The notes under the pieces are model-generated. The model had not been told where the DNA came from and made no database searches. It worked only from the letters and a program-made list of their open reading frames with translations. From Malachius bipustulatus (Eukaryota > Arthropoda > Insecta > Coleoptera > Melyridae), in NCBI GenBank assembly GCA_910589415.1, contig OU342632.1, forward strand, positions 33,927,637 through 33,991,636: a stretch of 64,000 bases of DNA. The letters run 5' to 3'. This document shows positions 24,921-35,980 of the stretch, in pieces (position 1 is the first letter of the stretch; each line of letters begins with the position of its first letter). The translations under genes and the position numbers were made by a program.

Positions 24921-24939
24921 AATTTTCGAAATTTTGTGC

Positions 24940-25090
24940 CGAACAGACAGACAGAAAAGAAAGCGAGTTAGTATTGCATTGTCATCCAGTTCTGAGCTAT
25001 GTTTAAAGTTTCAAGCCTCTAGCTCTTCGGGAAATTGTTTTAAATCGATTGCAAGATTTGCGCAGACAAGGAGAGTTAATAAAAACGCGG
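24940..25090 (+). repeat. Dispersed repeat, second copy (see 4030-4150)
   Basis: It contains GAACAGACAG, TTGTCATCCAGTTCTGAGCT, AAAGTTTCAAGCCTCTAG, TCGGGAAATTGTTT and AAATCGATTGCAAGATTTG, then a decayed second GCAGACA block. It is inverted relative to the copy in the transporter intron. Confidence 0.65.
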
Positions 25091-25289
25091 TAAAATACGC
25101 CCCTAAACGTGGCCCTTGTTCCAATAAATCGTATTTTGGGCTCCCTTGCAAATTAAAAAAATCTATCGGGGCCATTTTCAGATACTTGAACTGTTCATTA
25201 ATGCATTACATACGTCTACACTTCTACAATGATAATAATTCTACATCATAATAATGCTCCATAATCCCGCTTATTCTCGTAACATTATA

Positions 25290-26150
25290 AAACTCAGAAG
25301 GCATTGAAGGCATCGAAATTAGGAAAAGTTACAAAATTCCATAAAACGATTTAGGGAATGTAGCGAAGACATCATTGCTCTGCGTGCCAGGGGCCATAAT
25401 TACCGGAATGTTATTTAAGGTGTCTGTCGCCGTTGCGATGACCTATTCGGAGTTAATCTCACTGGACCACGTCAATCTCTATCCAATCCCGGAATATCTC
25501 ATGATTTTGCTTGAATTTTGACGTTAAAATGCTTAAATATAAATAAAAGATTAGTGCTTAAAAGAATAAGACATTAGTGCTCTGCGTGCCCTACAGCGGC
25601 CATAATTGCCGGTTTAAAAAAAATGAAAAAAGATTTTAAGCGTTTTAGAAGATAATCAAAAAATGTTATTGAAGATGTCTGTCACAGTTGTGATGACCTA
25701 TTCGGAGTTAATCTCACTGGAACATTAGTGCTCTGCGTGCCCTACAGCGGCCATAATCACAGGTTTTAAATTATTTAAAATTTTAAGATAATCGAAAAAT
25801 GTTATTGAAGATGTCTGTCGCGGTTGTGATGACCTATTCGGAGTTAATCTCACTGGACCACGTCAATCTCTATCCAATCCTGGAATCTCTAACGATTTTG
25901 CTTGAATTTTGTCGTTGAAGTGCTTAAATATAAATAAAAGACATTAGTGCTCTGCGTGCCCTACAGCGGCCATAATTACCGGTTTTAAATGCATGATAAT
26001 CTAAAAATGTTATTGAAGATGTCTGTCACAGTTGCGATGACCAATTCGGAGTTATATCTCACTGGACCACGTCAATCTCTATCCAATCCTAGAATCTCTC
26101 ATGATTTTGCTTGAATTTTGACGTTAAAATGCTAAAATATAAATAAATCC
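25290..26150. repeat. Tandem repeat cluster A (GCCCTACAGCGGCCATAAT core)
   Basis: The core GCGTGCC(CTACA)GCGGCCATAAT occurs near 25382, 25580, 25735 and 25955. It is followed each time by GT(T)ATTGAAGATGTCTGTC-type sequence, GATGACC(T/A)ATTCGGAGTT and CTCACTGGA. Units are 150-220 bp with internal indels. A second cluster of the same family lies at 29940-31030. Confidence 0.8.
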
Positions 26151-26264
26151 TTCTCTCTTTGGTTCTGGTGTTTGGTTAATTTGTACTATAATTCGAAACC
26201 TTTTGTACTATAATCGATCGAAACCTTCCGATCGATTTAAGGTTTGAGGGCGTGGTCACTTCTA

Positions 26265-26268
<4 letters not shown>

Positions 26269-26313
<45 letters not shown>
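26269..26313. repeat. (CT)n microsatellite
   Basis: About 22 CT units ending in CTCGTG. Confidence 0.9.
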
Positions 26314-26316
<3 letters not shown>

Positions 26317-28134
26317 TATGAAATCGAAAAACCTCGAAAGTTGATATTAATCTATTGATTATTAACGAGAGAAACTCTCTGGTTCAATTCACCGAGTTAG
26401 TCAGCTATTTGTTGCTGATATTCCAGACAATTAGGTAATTGCGTCGACAAAAAATTATGGCGTCGATCATTTATTCCGAAACGTAGTTTCAGGTGAGAAT
26501 TACAAAGTGTGACGTTTCTTAATTCGAGGAGAAAAACGAAAGGTGCTTCGCAACTTCTTTAAAAGGCGGTTGACATAGGTGAGGTAAATGTTCCGAGATT
26601 TTCAGGTATGCTTTTCTCAGTTTTTTTTTTTAGTTCCCCGCTCGCGACATAATTTACCCGCGATCTGCTTCATTTCCTGCCGGTGCCCTTCTCCCATGGC
26701 CGTCCACTCGGGCACCGGCTTCCTCTTTGCTGCTTCCGCGGCCTAGCCAAACATCATGTTCCTTGGAAGCTATTTTTTGCTAAAATTGCCGCGTGACCTG
26801 TGTGAGACCGACCACGTCTCCTCCGGCCTCCATGTAAATCATCCTTTCGAGCTATCTAAGGTCTGTGAATCTACACACGATATTTTTTGTAAAAAGGTCG
26901 TTAAAAGTTTTAAATTAAGAAAATCATTTATTTTCTCCTTTTTAATAACGCAAAATATTCATTAATATTTATTCATAATTATACACAATATTTAACGCAT
27001 TCTTTTTTTTTTCAATAAGCAAATATGGTTAAGTTACGTGGCGAGCGATTATTATTATTATTAATATTAAACACGTTGTAATGATTGTAATGATTTAAGT
27101 GATGTAACTACAAAGTAGTTGTGTATGATTTAATGGTGCGACGATAGTTGTTGCCAAACGTTGTTTTCTCAATAGATTCGTATTTTTCATTTTCGGTGAT
27201 CATTATTATTAGAACCGGGGCAGGTAACTACAATGGCCCATATTTCGTGAATTATTATTATTAACGCGGTTTGATACGCATGTCAGTTAGCCTTGAATTT
27301 TATATTTATATTTCCATTAACCTTGACGAACAGTTATAATTAACCACCGCTGCTGCTTGTGTCAAAATACGGGTAATGAGGATTGAGTTGTTGGATGGAA
27401 ACGTTGAAACTTTTCTATCGTTGCTATTTTACGCATGATTTTTTTTTCTTCCTGAATGGATAGTGCTAGTGCAGAAAAATCATTCATTTTCTCTCTCTCT
27501 CTCTTTATTTTTTTTTTAGCTTTCATTCATTAGGCGAAGGGATGCAATTTTTATTTTTTCAGCTCTGATCGTGGTGTTATTAAGATTCGAAATATGTTAA
27601 TTACTCTTTCAAGTTTTTAGTCTTTCTGCTGCCCTTTTCTCGCATTCCGGGCCATTTTACAGGTCTTCTTTTTCTTTAATAGCCTTAATCTAAAGTATTA
27701 ATTTAAAAACATGTTGAGAATAAAGCTGTAAAAAAAACTCTAAATGGTGGTATGGTTTATCCTCTTGCTGGAAAGGGGGATGAATAAAATTATGATTATT
27801 CTGAGAGGTGGTAGTTTTTGATTGTCCAATTTTTTTTTCAGATCGTTTCAGAAAAAATGGATACAATTGATCTTTTTATCCCATTACGATGGAGCTGTGA
27901 TTTCTCCTCAGAGAGGCATGAAAACATGTTTTTTATGACCCTCCTATAATTTATTAAGGATTTCCACTTGATTTTTCTGCATTTATTAATGAAACGCCCT
28001 ATTTATTGGTCTAAAATATAATCTTTCATCTCAAAAACGAGGAGAATTGATAAAAAAACGAAAACAATAAAATTAATTTTAATAAAAAATTACAGTTTTT
28101 TATTATTATTAAAAAAGAGAGAACATGCAAGTAT
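26314..28134. other. Intergenic, no supported gene
   Basis: 26640-26850 is GC-richer (GCCGGTGCCC and its near complement GGGCACCGGC form a small inverted pair near 26680-26720) but has no convincing frame. The rest is AT-rich with short (CT)n and (T)n tracts. Confidence 0.3.
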
Positions 28135-28440
28135 ATCAACGATTAATAAATAAGGAATGTACATACTCCATATAATGGGGTAAAAAGATCAATTTTATGT
28201 AAGCACACTGATGAGCCCCAATAGGGCGAAACACGTGTCTGTGCTTGTTCTGGTACTCTGGTGGCTCTTTTGTTGTTTTGATGGAAGCTCTCTCGATTTA
28301 GTTTTGGGCAGTGCCAGTATGACTGTTAGGGCAATGGAGGAATACTCCGATCCCGTGTAACAGGCTAGTAATTGAAGTTTATGTGCTTTATAGTCTTTAT
28401 ACTCATACGACCTGCATTCATTCCTTATTTATTTATTATT
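28135..28440 (+). mobile_element. Short element bounded by inverted repeats and carrying a hammerhead
   Basis: TTAATAAATAAGGAATG at about 28143-28159 is mirrored by CATTCCTTATTTATTTATTA at about 28417-28437. The interior has the hammerhead at 28201-28246 and no coding frame. Small non-coding hammerhead-bearing retroelements (retrozymes, or deleted Penelope-like elements) are known in animals; assignment here is inference. Confidence 0.45.
28201..28246 (+). ncRNA. Type I hammerhead ribozyme motif
   Basis: All conserved parts are present in order. Stem I strand AAGCACA (28201-28207) is followed by CTGATGA (28208-28214). Stem II is GCCC / GGGC around a CAATA loop (28215-28227), and GAAA is 28228-28231. 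Stem III ACACGTGT is followed by the cleavage triplet GTC (28237-28239), and stem I closes with TGTGCTT (28240-28246). Stem I pairs 7 of 7 and stem II 4 of 4. Stem III is a loop-less palindrome, so efficient cleavage would probably need a dimer, as proposed for the short-stem-III hammerheads of animal retroelements. Self-cleavage itself is untested. Confidence 0.85.
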
Positions 28441-28457
28441 ATTATTTTCTATAATAT

Positions 28458-29072
28458 ACAGGGCGATTCTTTTAAAGTGCCCATCAGAAAATGTTCAACT
28501 CTAGTTGATCTAGGAATCTGAAATCTGGAATCGAGGCAACATAAACAATAATTTGTCAAAATAAAAATATTACCAAGATGGCGGCACATTTAAAAATACA
28601 GAAAGAAGACGTCATCTTTGTTTTGAATGGTTTTTACAGTTGGAGTAAACTAAGTAGTTTATGAGTTATAAACAAGTGAAAATGGCAATTTATCAACTTT
28701 AAAGACATTTACTTGACCAGTTACAAGGATATGATGTATGTATATAAAATTTTTATACAGGGTGATGAAAAATATGATGACACTTGAAAAGTTGAGATAA
28801 CCTTGTTTATAACTCATAAACTACTTATCAAACTCCAACTGGTAAAAACCATTTTTATTGGATTTTTTTAGACAAATGGAAAATGCAATTATACATGGGG
28901 TGTCCCATTAAAAAAATTGCATCTTTCATCTTTCACCATTTTTAAATGTGCCGCAATCTTGGTAATATTTCATTTTACTCGTTATATGGTCTGGATTCCA
29001 AACTTTAGATTCCTAGATCAACTGGAAGTTAAACTTTTTCTAATGGGCGCTTTAAAAGAAATCACCCTGCAT
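28458..29072. mobile_element. Palindromic foldback element, TATACAGGGCGATTC termini
   Basis: The left end ACAGGGCGATTCTTTTAAAG is mirrored at about 29046-29070 (CTTTAAAAGAAATCACCCTG). The arms share GTTGATCTAGGAATCT and the module GAGTTATAAACAAGTGAAAA. A second TACAGGGTGATG word lies at the centre near 28757. Confidence 0.7.
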
Positions 29073-29939
29073 TATAGTCCCCATAAATGTTAAGTTTGAT
29101 GGAGGTTTTCAAGAATGGGAGCAAAGTACCCCTGTCACAATAAAATGTCCGAAACAGCAATGATCCGAAACAACAGTTGTTTTTTTCCTATTGAAAAATT
29201 TATGATTTTTTAAATAGGTTTGTCCTCTGTTTATAACTACGAAATAATCATTTTTTGTTAGTAAATACGATTCAAATAATAATAATCGTCCCAAATCCTC
29301 GACGCGTAATAACGAATAATAATTGGGCCAGTTCCTTACAAGACTCTCCTATACCAATTCTTTTTTTTTGCAGTGAAAACGTAAATCGTTGCTACATATT
29401 TATTAGTGTCAGATGGAATTTTTTTAGGCGAATTCCATAACATAGACCTCCGCACACCGAATTTGCTGTTGCGGTAGGTCCTGCCGAGCGCCTGCTTAGA
29501 GAGTTCGATTCCTGCATCACTTACACTGTTGCCATGTTGTGGTAAAAGTACCAGCTGGTACTTGATTGTCCCCAAATAGCTGCCATTAATGTTAAAAACG
29601 AACCTAGAAAAAATCTGGGATAAAATATTTGTCAACCGGATTTGGAGCCCGAAGAAATTTTTTTTTATAGAATTTTTGATTCTGGTGTGTATACCAATGT
29701 TACAAGTAGGTACAATGGAGTGTCTACGCCAACAGAAATCAAAAAATGAATATAACAAATAACTTAATATTAATATTTAATATGTCGCCTCATGTCCTAC
29801 AGCAAACAATATTGATTTTTTATTGAAGTCTAGATATAGTTTTGTATAGTAGGTATACGTGTTTCCTCATGATTATACGCGCTATTATTAACAGCAAACC
29901 ATAAAGCATTCACGTTCACGATTTTAGAAGATAGGGTGA

Positions 29940-31030
29940 TCCCATAATATGTGAAACTATGTTTTTCATGCCCTCCAGCTGCCATAATTAACGTTTATTC
30001 GTGTGATGTCTTTTATTTCTGTTATTTTTTTTCAAATCTAACATATTTCAGGTATAAAGACAGAACACCACGGGATGCATCGAATCGACATAATGAAAAG
30101 TTCCAAAATTTTATCAAACGATATAGCTTTGCTTGCCCCACAGCGGTCATAATTAACGTTTTTAGATGAAGTTCCAGCGTTATATATTTTTTATTCCATT
30201 AAAAAAAAATCTATTTAGTTATATTATATTATTTAAAGTTCACAGAAGACTGCATCGAAAACGGGAAAAGTAACAAAATTATACAATGGTGCAGAAACTG
30301 CTGCTTTGCATGCCCTACAGCAGCCATAATATTCTTTGCAAATTATAGGTAGGTATCAAAAAATTCATGTTTTTTTTTAAACACTAAAGAAAATATAAAA
30401 ATACTAAAGACGATCTCGTCAAAATACAGCAAAGCTAATAGAAATCCATAAAATAAAGGAGCCAAGAACTAATGTATTGTATGCCCTACAGCGGCCATTA
30501 TTGGCGTTTCTATACCTCAGTCGGCCAAAAGATATAGTAATAAAAGTGCGCGGTAAGTTTACAATCCAGGTAGGCAGACCTTATACACAAGAATTATATA
30601 CACAAACCTTAGGAATTTAGGAATTTAGAAAAACCTTAGGAAAACCTATTGGTTTACCGGAACCAGGTAACCAATAAATAAGGCACTATCTGCCTACAGA
30701 TGTGACTACTTGGACCTTAAAAGTTTGTGCGCAGTTTTATTACTAAATCTGTTGGTCGACTGAGGTATAGGTTACGTTCGTTCACAAATGATTTACATCT
30801 TCAAAAAAAAAAAATAGTATGTATAATTGTATAATAACAAAAACAAAGAAAGTAATATTATGTTACCCGGTGCCCTACAGTAACCATGTAACTGACGGTT
30901 TGCAAGCATTTTTATAGTAAAGACAACCATCAAAATACAGCAAGGCTAATAAAAATCTATAAAATAACAGCAAAATAGCGAATATGTTGCGTGCCCTACA
31001 GCGGCCATAATTGATGTTTTGAAGTTATGG
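29940..31030. repeat. Tandem repeat cluster B (GCCCTACAGCGGCCATAAT core)
   Basis: Cores occur near 29969, 30134, 30309, 30480, 30868 and 30990. Spacing is about 165-175 bp, except where a MITE (30510-30770) has been inserted. A second conserved word, GCATCGAAA...GGAAAAGTAACAAAATT, sits between cores and also occurs at the head of cluster A (about 25310). Confidence 0.8.
30510..30770. mobile_element. 261-bp MITE with CTATACCTCAGTCG termini
   Basis: The left end CTATACCTCAGTCGGCCAAA and the reverse complement of the right end, CTATACCTCAGTCGACCAAC, form a TIR of about 42 bp with TAGTAATAAAA and TGCGC. It lies inside a monomer of tandem cluster B. Confidence 0.8.
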
Positions 31031-31140
31031 TCCTGGACAGATCTATTTTAGAAAATTCGATTTTACTTTGAACTGTAAACCTATTTTAAAGTCAATAAAA
31101 CAGTAAATTTTGTTCAGTTGGTATAAACACTTTTATTAAG

Positions 31141-31570
31141 TAATGGTCTCTCGACCGGTTTCGGGTTTTAACCCATCCTCAAGAAAGGTGACGTTAACAA
31201 TTATAATTCTAATTAATTTTAGACAGTTTTGTCGTTGTTGTTACATTTCAGTACGTCTGTCTCAATTCACTTCACTTGTCACTCTCTTTTCTCTCCAAGT
31301 ATTCAGCACTAAACACGTCTGTACTTGTCTTTTGTAGCATTCTAGATTCAACTGTTCATTTATTAATTCGCTCACCGAATATTTTTATTTATTATTCTTA
31401 TTAGTATGGTATGAGCTTGCTCGTCTCAACTCCACTCACTGAACTAATTGGATGATTATGCCTACCGAACGCGTTCCTTATATAGATGGTTAACGGGGAA
31501 TCTCAAAACGTCAACGAGCACTGTCCTGTTAAGGAACGCTCGTGCGCTTTTCTGATACCCGAAACTGTTT
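31141..31570 (-). repeat. Retroelement-terminus-like repeat with hammerhead-like core
   Basis: The minus strand at about 31190-31147 reads TTGAGGAT, then GGGTT / AACCC as a stem, then CGAAACCGGTCGAGAG. This resembles the GACCGGTTTCG copies near 1619. Compared with a canonical hammerhead, position C3 is changed and there is an extra T before stem II, so activity is doubtful. The downstream part shares CGAACGCGTTCCTTATATAG with about 18990. Confidence 0.4.
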
Positions 31571-32259
31571 CATACAACTTCAGTTTTGATCCAATTCTAA
31601 ATCGATTGTTCTCAATTTTGTCGCGTAATAGTATTCAATAATAATACAATAATAGTATTCATTATGGTCGATAGCGGTGCGGTATTTTATTTGGTACCTA
31701 GACTAAAACGTCGAAATTTCGTGAATATTTGGATGCGTTCAGAATATTATTTGGGTGCGTTCAGCAACTAACATTATGTTTAAATACTTTTCATTGAATA
31801 GATAATCATTTTAATTCAGTTTTTTTAAGTGTAATGAAGTTTTATGTATTCGTTTGAATTATTCATGCCTGCATTATTCATGTGGCGCTTTTCTAGCTTA
31901 GGCTTAGCACGATGAAGCAGTAGGTAATAATAATCGTTCCGAAAACTCGAATCAAATCAATTTCAACCCGATTAAGTTACATAATAGAGTGCGTTATTAG
32001 GAATCCATATCTGGTGGCGTCCTGCTGTTTCTTGATTAAATAATTTCTGTAAAAGTATCACCATACATCTGGCATCGTTGCAAAATCTGCCATTCTCATT
32101 ATTTGTAAATAAAGTGACGGCGTTGCGCGCGGCACGATTTTCGGCATCCGAAATCACCGTTGCTCGGTGCCTAGCTTTTTGTCCACATTACAATACAATA
32201 CAATGCAAATAGACGATGCATTCCTAAAAACCAGCAGCAGGACTCCTCGGCCCCGTTGA

Positions 32260-32557
32260 CAGTCTTCGTTCGTTTATTTATCGTAACGTGTCATCGCGTT
32301 TCGTTTTCGTTTCGTGTCAGCGTGTCGTTTGTTGTTGGGGTAGTCCCGGGTAAATCGCGTAGCCCTTGACCAAGGCCAAGGCCTACAATATCGATTCCTG
32401 CGGAGGATCGGAGTTCACTGGGCTTCCTCTCCTTGGAGTTGGAATCGAAAGGGAAAGTCCTGCTTGGTCGGTCGATCCCACTTTCGTTTTCCGCTCGCCC
32501 GCTGGCTCCGGGACTCGAATAATAGAATACAAGACGCCGGGGAGGATGTACGGTTAC
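32260..32557 (+). other. Candidate first exon and promoter-proximal region of ERR
   Basis: GC- and CpG-rich sequence ends in ATG-TAC-GGT-TAC (32546-32557) directly at a consensus GTAAGT donor. If joined to the acceptor at 48250, the frame runs M-Y-G-Y-V-S into the Met-Met of the ERR exon without a stop. The base composition contrasts with the AT-rich surroundings. There is no transcript evidence, and a phase match alone has about a one-in-three chance. Confidence 0.45.
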
Positions 32558-32893
32558 GTAAGTTGTAATTTTAAGTTGAGATTTTATTTTCGTAGCAGTT
32601 ACCGCGAGATCGCTCTCGATTATTTATAGAGAAACGTTTGTGTGTTAGTGTTGGTGCTTTTTTTAGATGCGTATTCGGGTGGTAATGAACTGGTCGTGAC
32701 TGATAGTTCCTATCAAGGTCGTGGTCGTTACTATAGTTTTTATTGGCGATGGTGGGAGTTGTTTATGGGAACCTTTGATATTTTATTTACCTGCCTGTAT
32801 TTTCGTATATTTACCTACCTATATGAATGATGTAATGCATTTATTATAATAGGCGAAGAAAATCACCACTGAAACTGACCAAGAAACATTTTT

Positions 32894-32953
32894 GGTAAAG
32901 GTGCTCTATCGCGATCACGGTGTAAGATATAATCGCGATACAGCACCTTTACC
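32894..32953. repeat. 60-bp hairpin, GGTAAAGGTGCT arms
   Basis: GGTAAAGGTGCT and ATCGCGAT at the left are mirrored as ATCGCGATACAGCACCTTTACC at the right, around an 18-base loop. Confidence 0.75.
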
Positions 32954-33047
32954 ACATTTTTATCTATTGTCAATTATTATTAAAAATCATTTTTTCAATA
33001 TTATTACAAATTCTCCATCTCAAAAACCGTGCGAGGATAGAGGGTCG

Positions 33048-33935
33048 GTTAAATACTCGGGTGAAGTTAGCAACGAAAAGTTAGCAACGGGAGTGGCTAA
33101 ACATCCGGCTCCGGTACGATGATAATTTAATTACATAATCTGCTATTATTGCTTGAATGGGGTTGATCTTTCCCCTTCGTTTGGAAAAATAAAAACCCCA
33201 GCAACGCATCAAGGGCAATTTTTATAGCCGAAAATCGAAAATTACAAGACCTGAATATTCGGATGCGGAGTTTCAAAAAATCACGGAGGCCGTTCTGGAC
33301 CCGGACTAGAAGAATTTTCACGAGGGCATGATAGGATTGATCTTTATCCTTTGTTTTGAAAAATAACAACCCCAGCAACGCATCAATGCTTAAAATGGGC
33401 TTCAAATGTAAACTCCTAAGGCTACTGGTAAGAACAATTCACATCATATAATCAAAATTTCATACTATGTACCTTATTGTTAATCATATTGTAGATGATC
33501 CTAATTCTCGATTTTCGGCCATAAAACCTCGCCTTGTCCGGACCCAGAACGGCCACCGTGATTTTTTGAAATTCCGAATCCGCATTTTAGGCTATAAAAA
33601 CTGCCCTTGATGCCTTGCTACTGGGTTTTTTATTTTTCCAAACCAAGGACAAAGATCAACCCTATCATGCCCTCTTGAAAACTTGTCTTGTCCGGGCCCA
33701 GAACCGCAACCGTGATTTTTTGAAATTCCTAATCCGCTTATTCAGGTGTTGTAATTATCGATTTTCGGTAAAAAAAATTGCGGTGATGCGTTGCTGGGGT
33801 TTTTATTTTTCCAAACGAAGGAGAAAGATCAACCTCGTTCAGGCAATAATATCAGATTCTGTAATTAAATTATCATCCTACCGGAGTTGGATGCTTAGCC
33901 ACTCCCGTTGCTAACTTCACCCGAGTCGGTTAAAT
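33048..33935. mobile_element. Foldback element, GGTCGGTTAAAT termini, with internal repeats
   Basis: GTCGGTTAAATACTCGGGTG and GAAGTTAGCAACG at the left are mirrored near 33900-33935. The interior repeats a block with CAGCAACGCATCAA or its complement, and with TTTTCGGC(T)ATAAAAACTGCC, several times. Another decayed copy of the block lies at 34985-35230. Confidence 0.65.
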
Positions 33936-34034
33936 GGGGAAAAATTTAGAGAACCAGAAGGGCATTACCATGGCGGAAACAGATTTAATAAATAATTTTT
34001 GATTTTCTAATTATTTTGAAAAAAAAACAAAATT

Positions 34035-34420
34035 TTCAAACGATCCATATTTGCAAAGACGTACCGAACTTCGATTTTTTTAAATACGGACCTGAAATTT
34101 TTATTGCAAAAATTGAAAGATTTTAAATTCTAAATTTAATGATATACCACACATGCCAGTTCAAACTGTTTCGGATTATCCCTATCGACATCATCAGTTT
34201 AATTTCACCTTAGTACGGATCTGTGCTCTTTTTTTGGACTTAATGGACTTATCGGATTCTGATGACGATGAGTAATTACAAGTCCAAGAAGTTTAGTAAG
34301 AGCACAGATCCGTATTAAGGTGAAATTATAAATTCTCAACTTTTGCAATAAAAAATCCAGGGCCGTATTTAAAAAATCGAAGCTCAGTCCCGCACTGCAA
34401 ATATGAATCGTCGGATAAAT
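34035..34420. repeat. Inverted repeat pair inside the ERR intron
   Basis: GCAAAGACGTACCGAACTTCG and CACCTTAGTACGGATCTGTG at the left are mirrored at 34305-34400 (for example CACAGATCCGTATTAAGGTG). No coding sequence. Confidence 0.55.
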
Positions 34421-35560
34421 TAGACAGGTACCTACCTATGAAATATAAATTAAAATAAGATGTGAATGTTGAAATCATCAATTTTATTTTTTATGACCAA
34501 ATACGAAATTTCCTATAAAAAAATCAAGATTCAAATGCGATTATCTTGTAAACGATAAGGTTATGCGACTTTTATAAAGAGTACCTTTTTGTAGGAAATG
34601 GGTCGATTAATCTACGCTCGGTATCTAGAAATGTTTAATTCCAGTGGCGTAGAAGTTCAAAGGGTGTGAAATCTAAAAAACCACGTCAATGAATTACCTT
34701 CATGAGTACTTTTAGTGTTGCACTTTTTGTCCCATAGAACGATAACGTCATACCAAATTTCATCAAAATCGCTTCAGCGGTTTAGTGTTTATGATCAAAT
34801 AAAAATTTCAAAATTAATATTTTGGCTTTGGCCTTCTCCTAGTGGCCAAACCATGCAAATTTGGACTAAGATAAAGATGAGTTGACCTAGTTTCACCCGA
34901 GGAACATTTGGTAAAGAGCTGTGAAGTCATTTCAGGGACACCTATAGGATAGGTAGGTATAATATAGAAACTAACTCACATTTTAATACAGCTGTTGATT
35001 TTCGGTTTTCGATTTTCGGCTATAAAAACTGCCCTTGATAACGTCGCAGGGGTTTCTATTTTTCCACACAACGGAGAAAGGTCCATCTTATGACGTCCTG
35101 TTGAAAACTTCTCCTATCCGTGCCCTGAAGGATCGCCATTAATTTTTCTCGAAATATTCTGACATGACTTCATGAGCCGGCTGTTTAGCCACTCCCATTG
35201 CTAACTTTTCATCATTTAACTTACCCCAGTGTCTCTGGGGCGCTGTGATTTTTTTTCATTTTAATTTATTTTTTATTGATTATCAATAATTTATTTATAT
35301 CTAGATCGTGTTATTTTTGACGTGGACACTATAGTGTTAAATTAAAACATATCTGTTGAAAAATCATGATGAAAAATATTGACCCTTTATAATAATAAAA
35401 AATCGCCTCTAGGTCTGTCTGTCTCGTCTCGTTTTGGCAGAAGCAAAGAGAGAAGATAATCTGCTGGTAGCTTGTGCCACATGTTGTTTTGTTTATTCCC
35501 GGCATCCGTAGATCAAGAGATCTGCTAGAGATCCACACTCGCACTCGCCATCGCCAACTT
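34421..35560. repeat. Intronic sequence with a decayed copy of the 33-kb internal block
   Basis: 34985-35230 repeats the TTTTCGGCTATAAAAACTGC...CCACTCCCATTGCTAACTTT order of the foldback at 33048-33935. The rest has no recognisable feature. Confidence 0.45.
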
Positions 35561-35772
35561 GGCATTGTTTTATAAATTCCCCAGCCGTGGGCGCGAACGG
35601 CCCTGAGCTACGCTGCTGCGGATGCCTGCCTGCTGTTGTTCAACGTTCAATGCCAAGGTCTCGATCATGGCCAACTGCGATGACGTCAACTCCCGGCCGT
35701 CGCGATTCCGTGCCATGTTGCAAAATTTAAATTGATTACCGCCGCGCTGCCCCTACTCTGCGACAGGCGACA
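35561..35772 (+). other. GC-rich island with a possible splice donor
   Basis: This block is GC- and CpG-rich compared with its flanks. It holds a 22-codon open frame beginning MANCDDVNSRP, and ends CGACAGGCGACAG before GTACTT, a possible donor. It could be an alternative noncoding ERR first exon. No coding continuity can be shown. Confidence 0.25.
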
Positions 35773-35980
35773 GGTACTTAACAACAAACCATTAGCGAGC
35801 ACGATTTAATTATTGTGTGTTATTATTGGTACCCACCTAGGTGGTAGGTACCTACTCTACTGCATATAAAATTTAAATTTCAGAGGTTTGGATGATGGGT
35901 GACGTGCAGCAGGTGTATTATTATTACCGATAGTACCTACATGTCTAATTAGGTTATTCTTAATTATTGTTATCTACATA

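Noticed and set aside
26640..26965. GC-rich patch with a 69-codon frame starting MFLGSYFLLKLPRD
   Set aside because: Short, no recognisable domain or splice partner.
29440..29560. tRNA-like piece with GAGAGTTCGATTCC (possible T-arm)
   Set aside because: No matching D-arm, anticodon arm or acceptor stem at the right spacing. At most a decayed SINE.
30134..31015. CRISPR-like regular spacing of the GCCCTACAGCGGCCATAAT core
   Set aside because: Eukaryotic context, long diverged spacers that are themselves repeated, and variable cores. This is a tandem satellite.
34160..34215. Third hammerhead-like core on the minus strand (CTGATGATG ... CCGAAACAG)
   Set aside because: A stem III hairpin CAGTT/AACTG exists, but there is no UH cleavage site after it and stem I does not pair.
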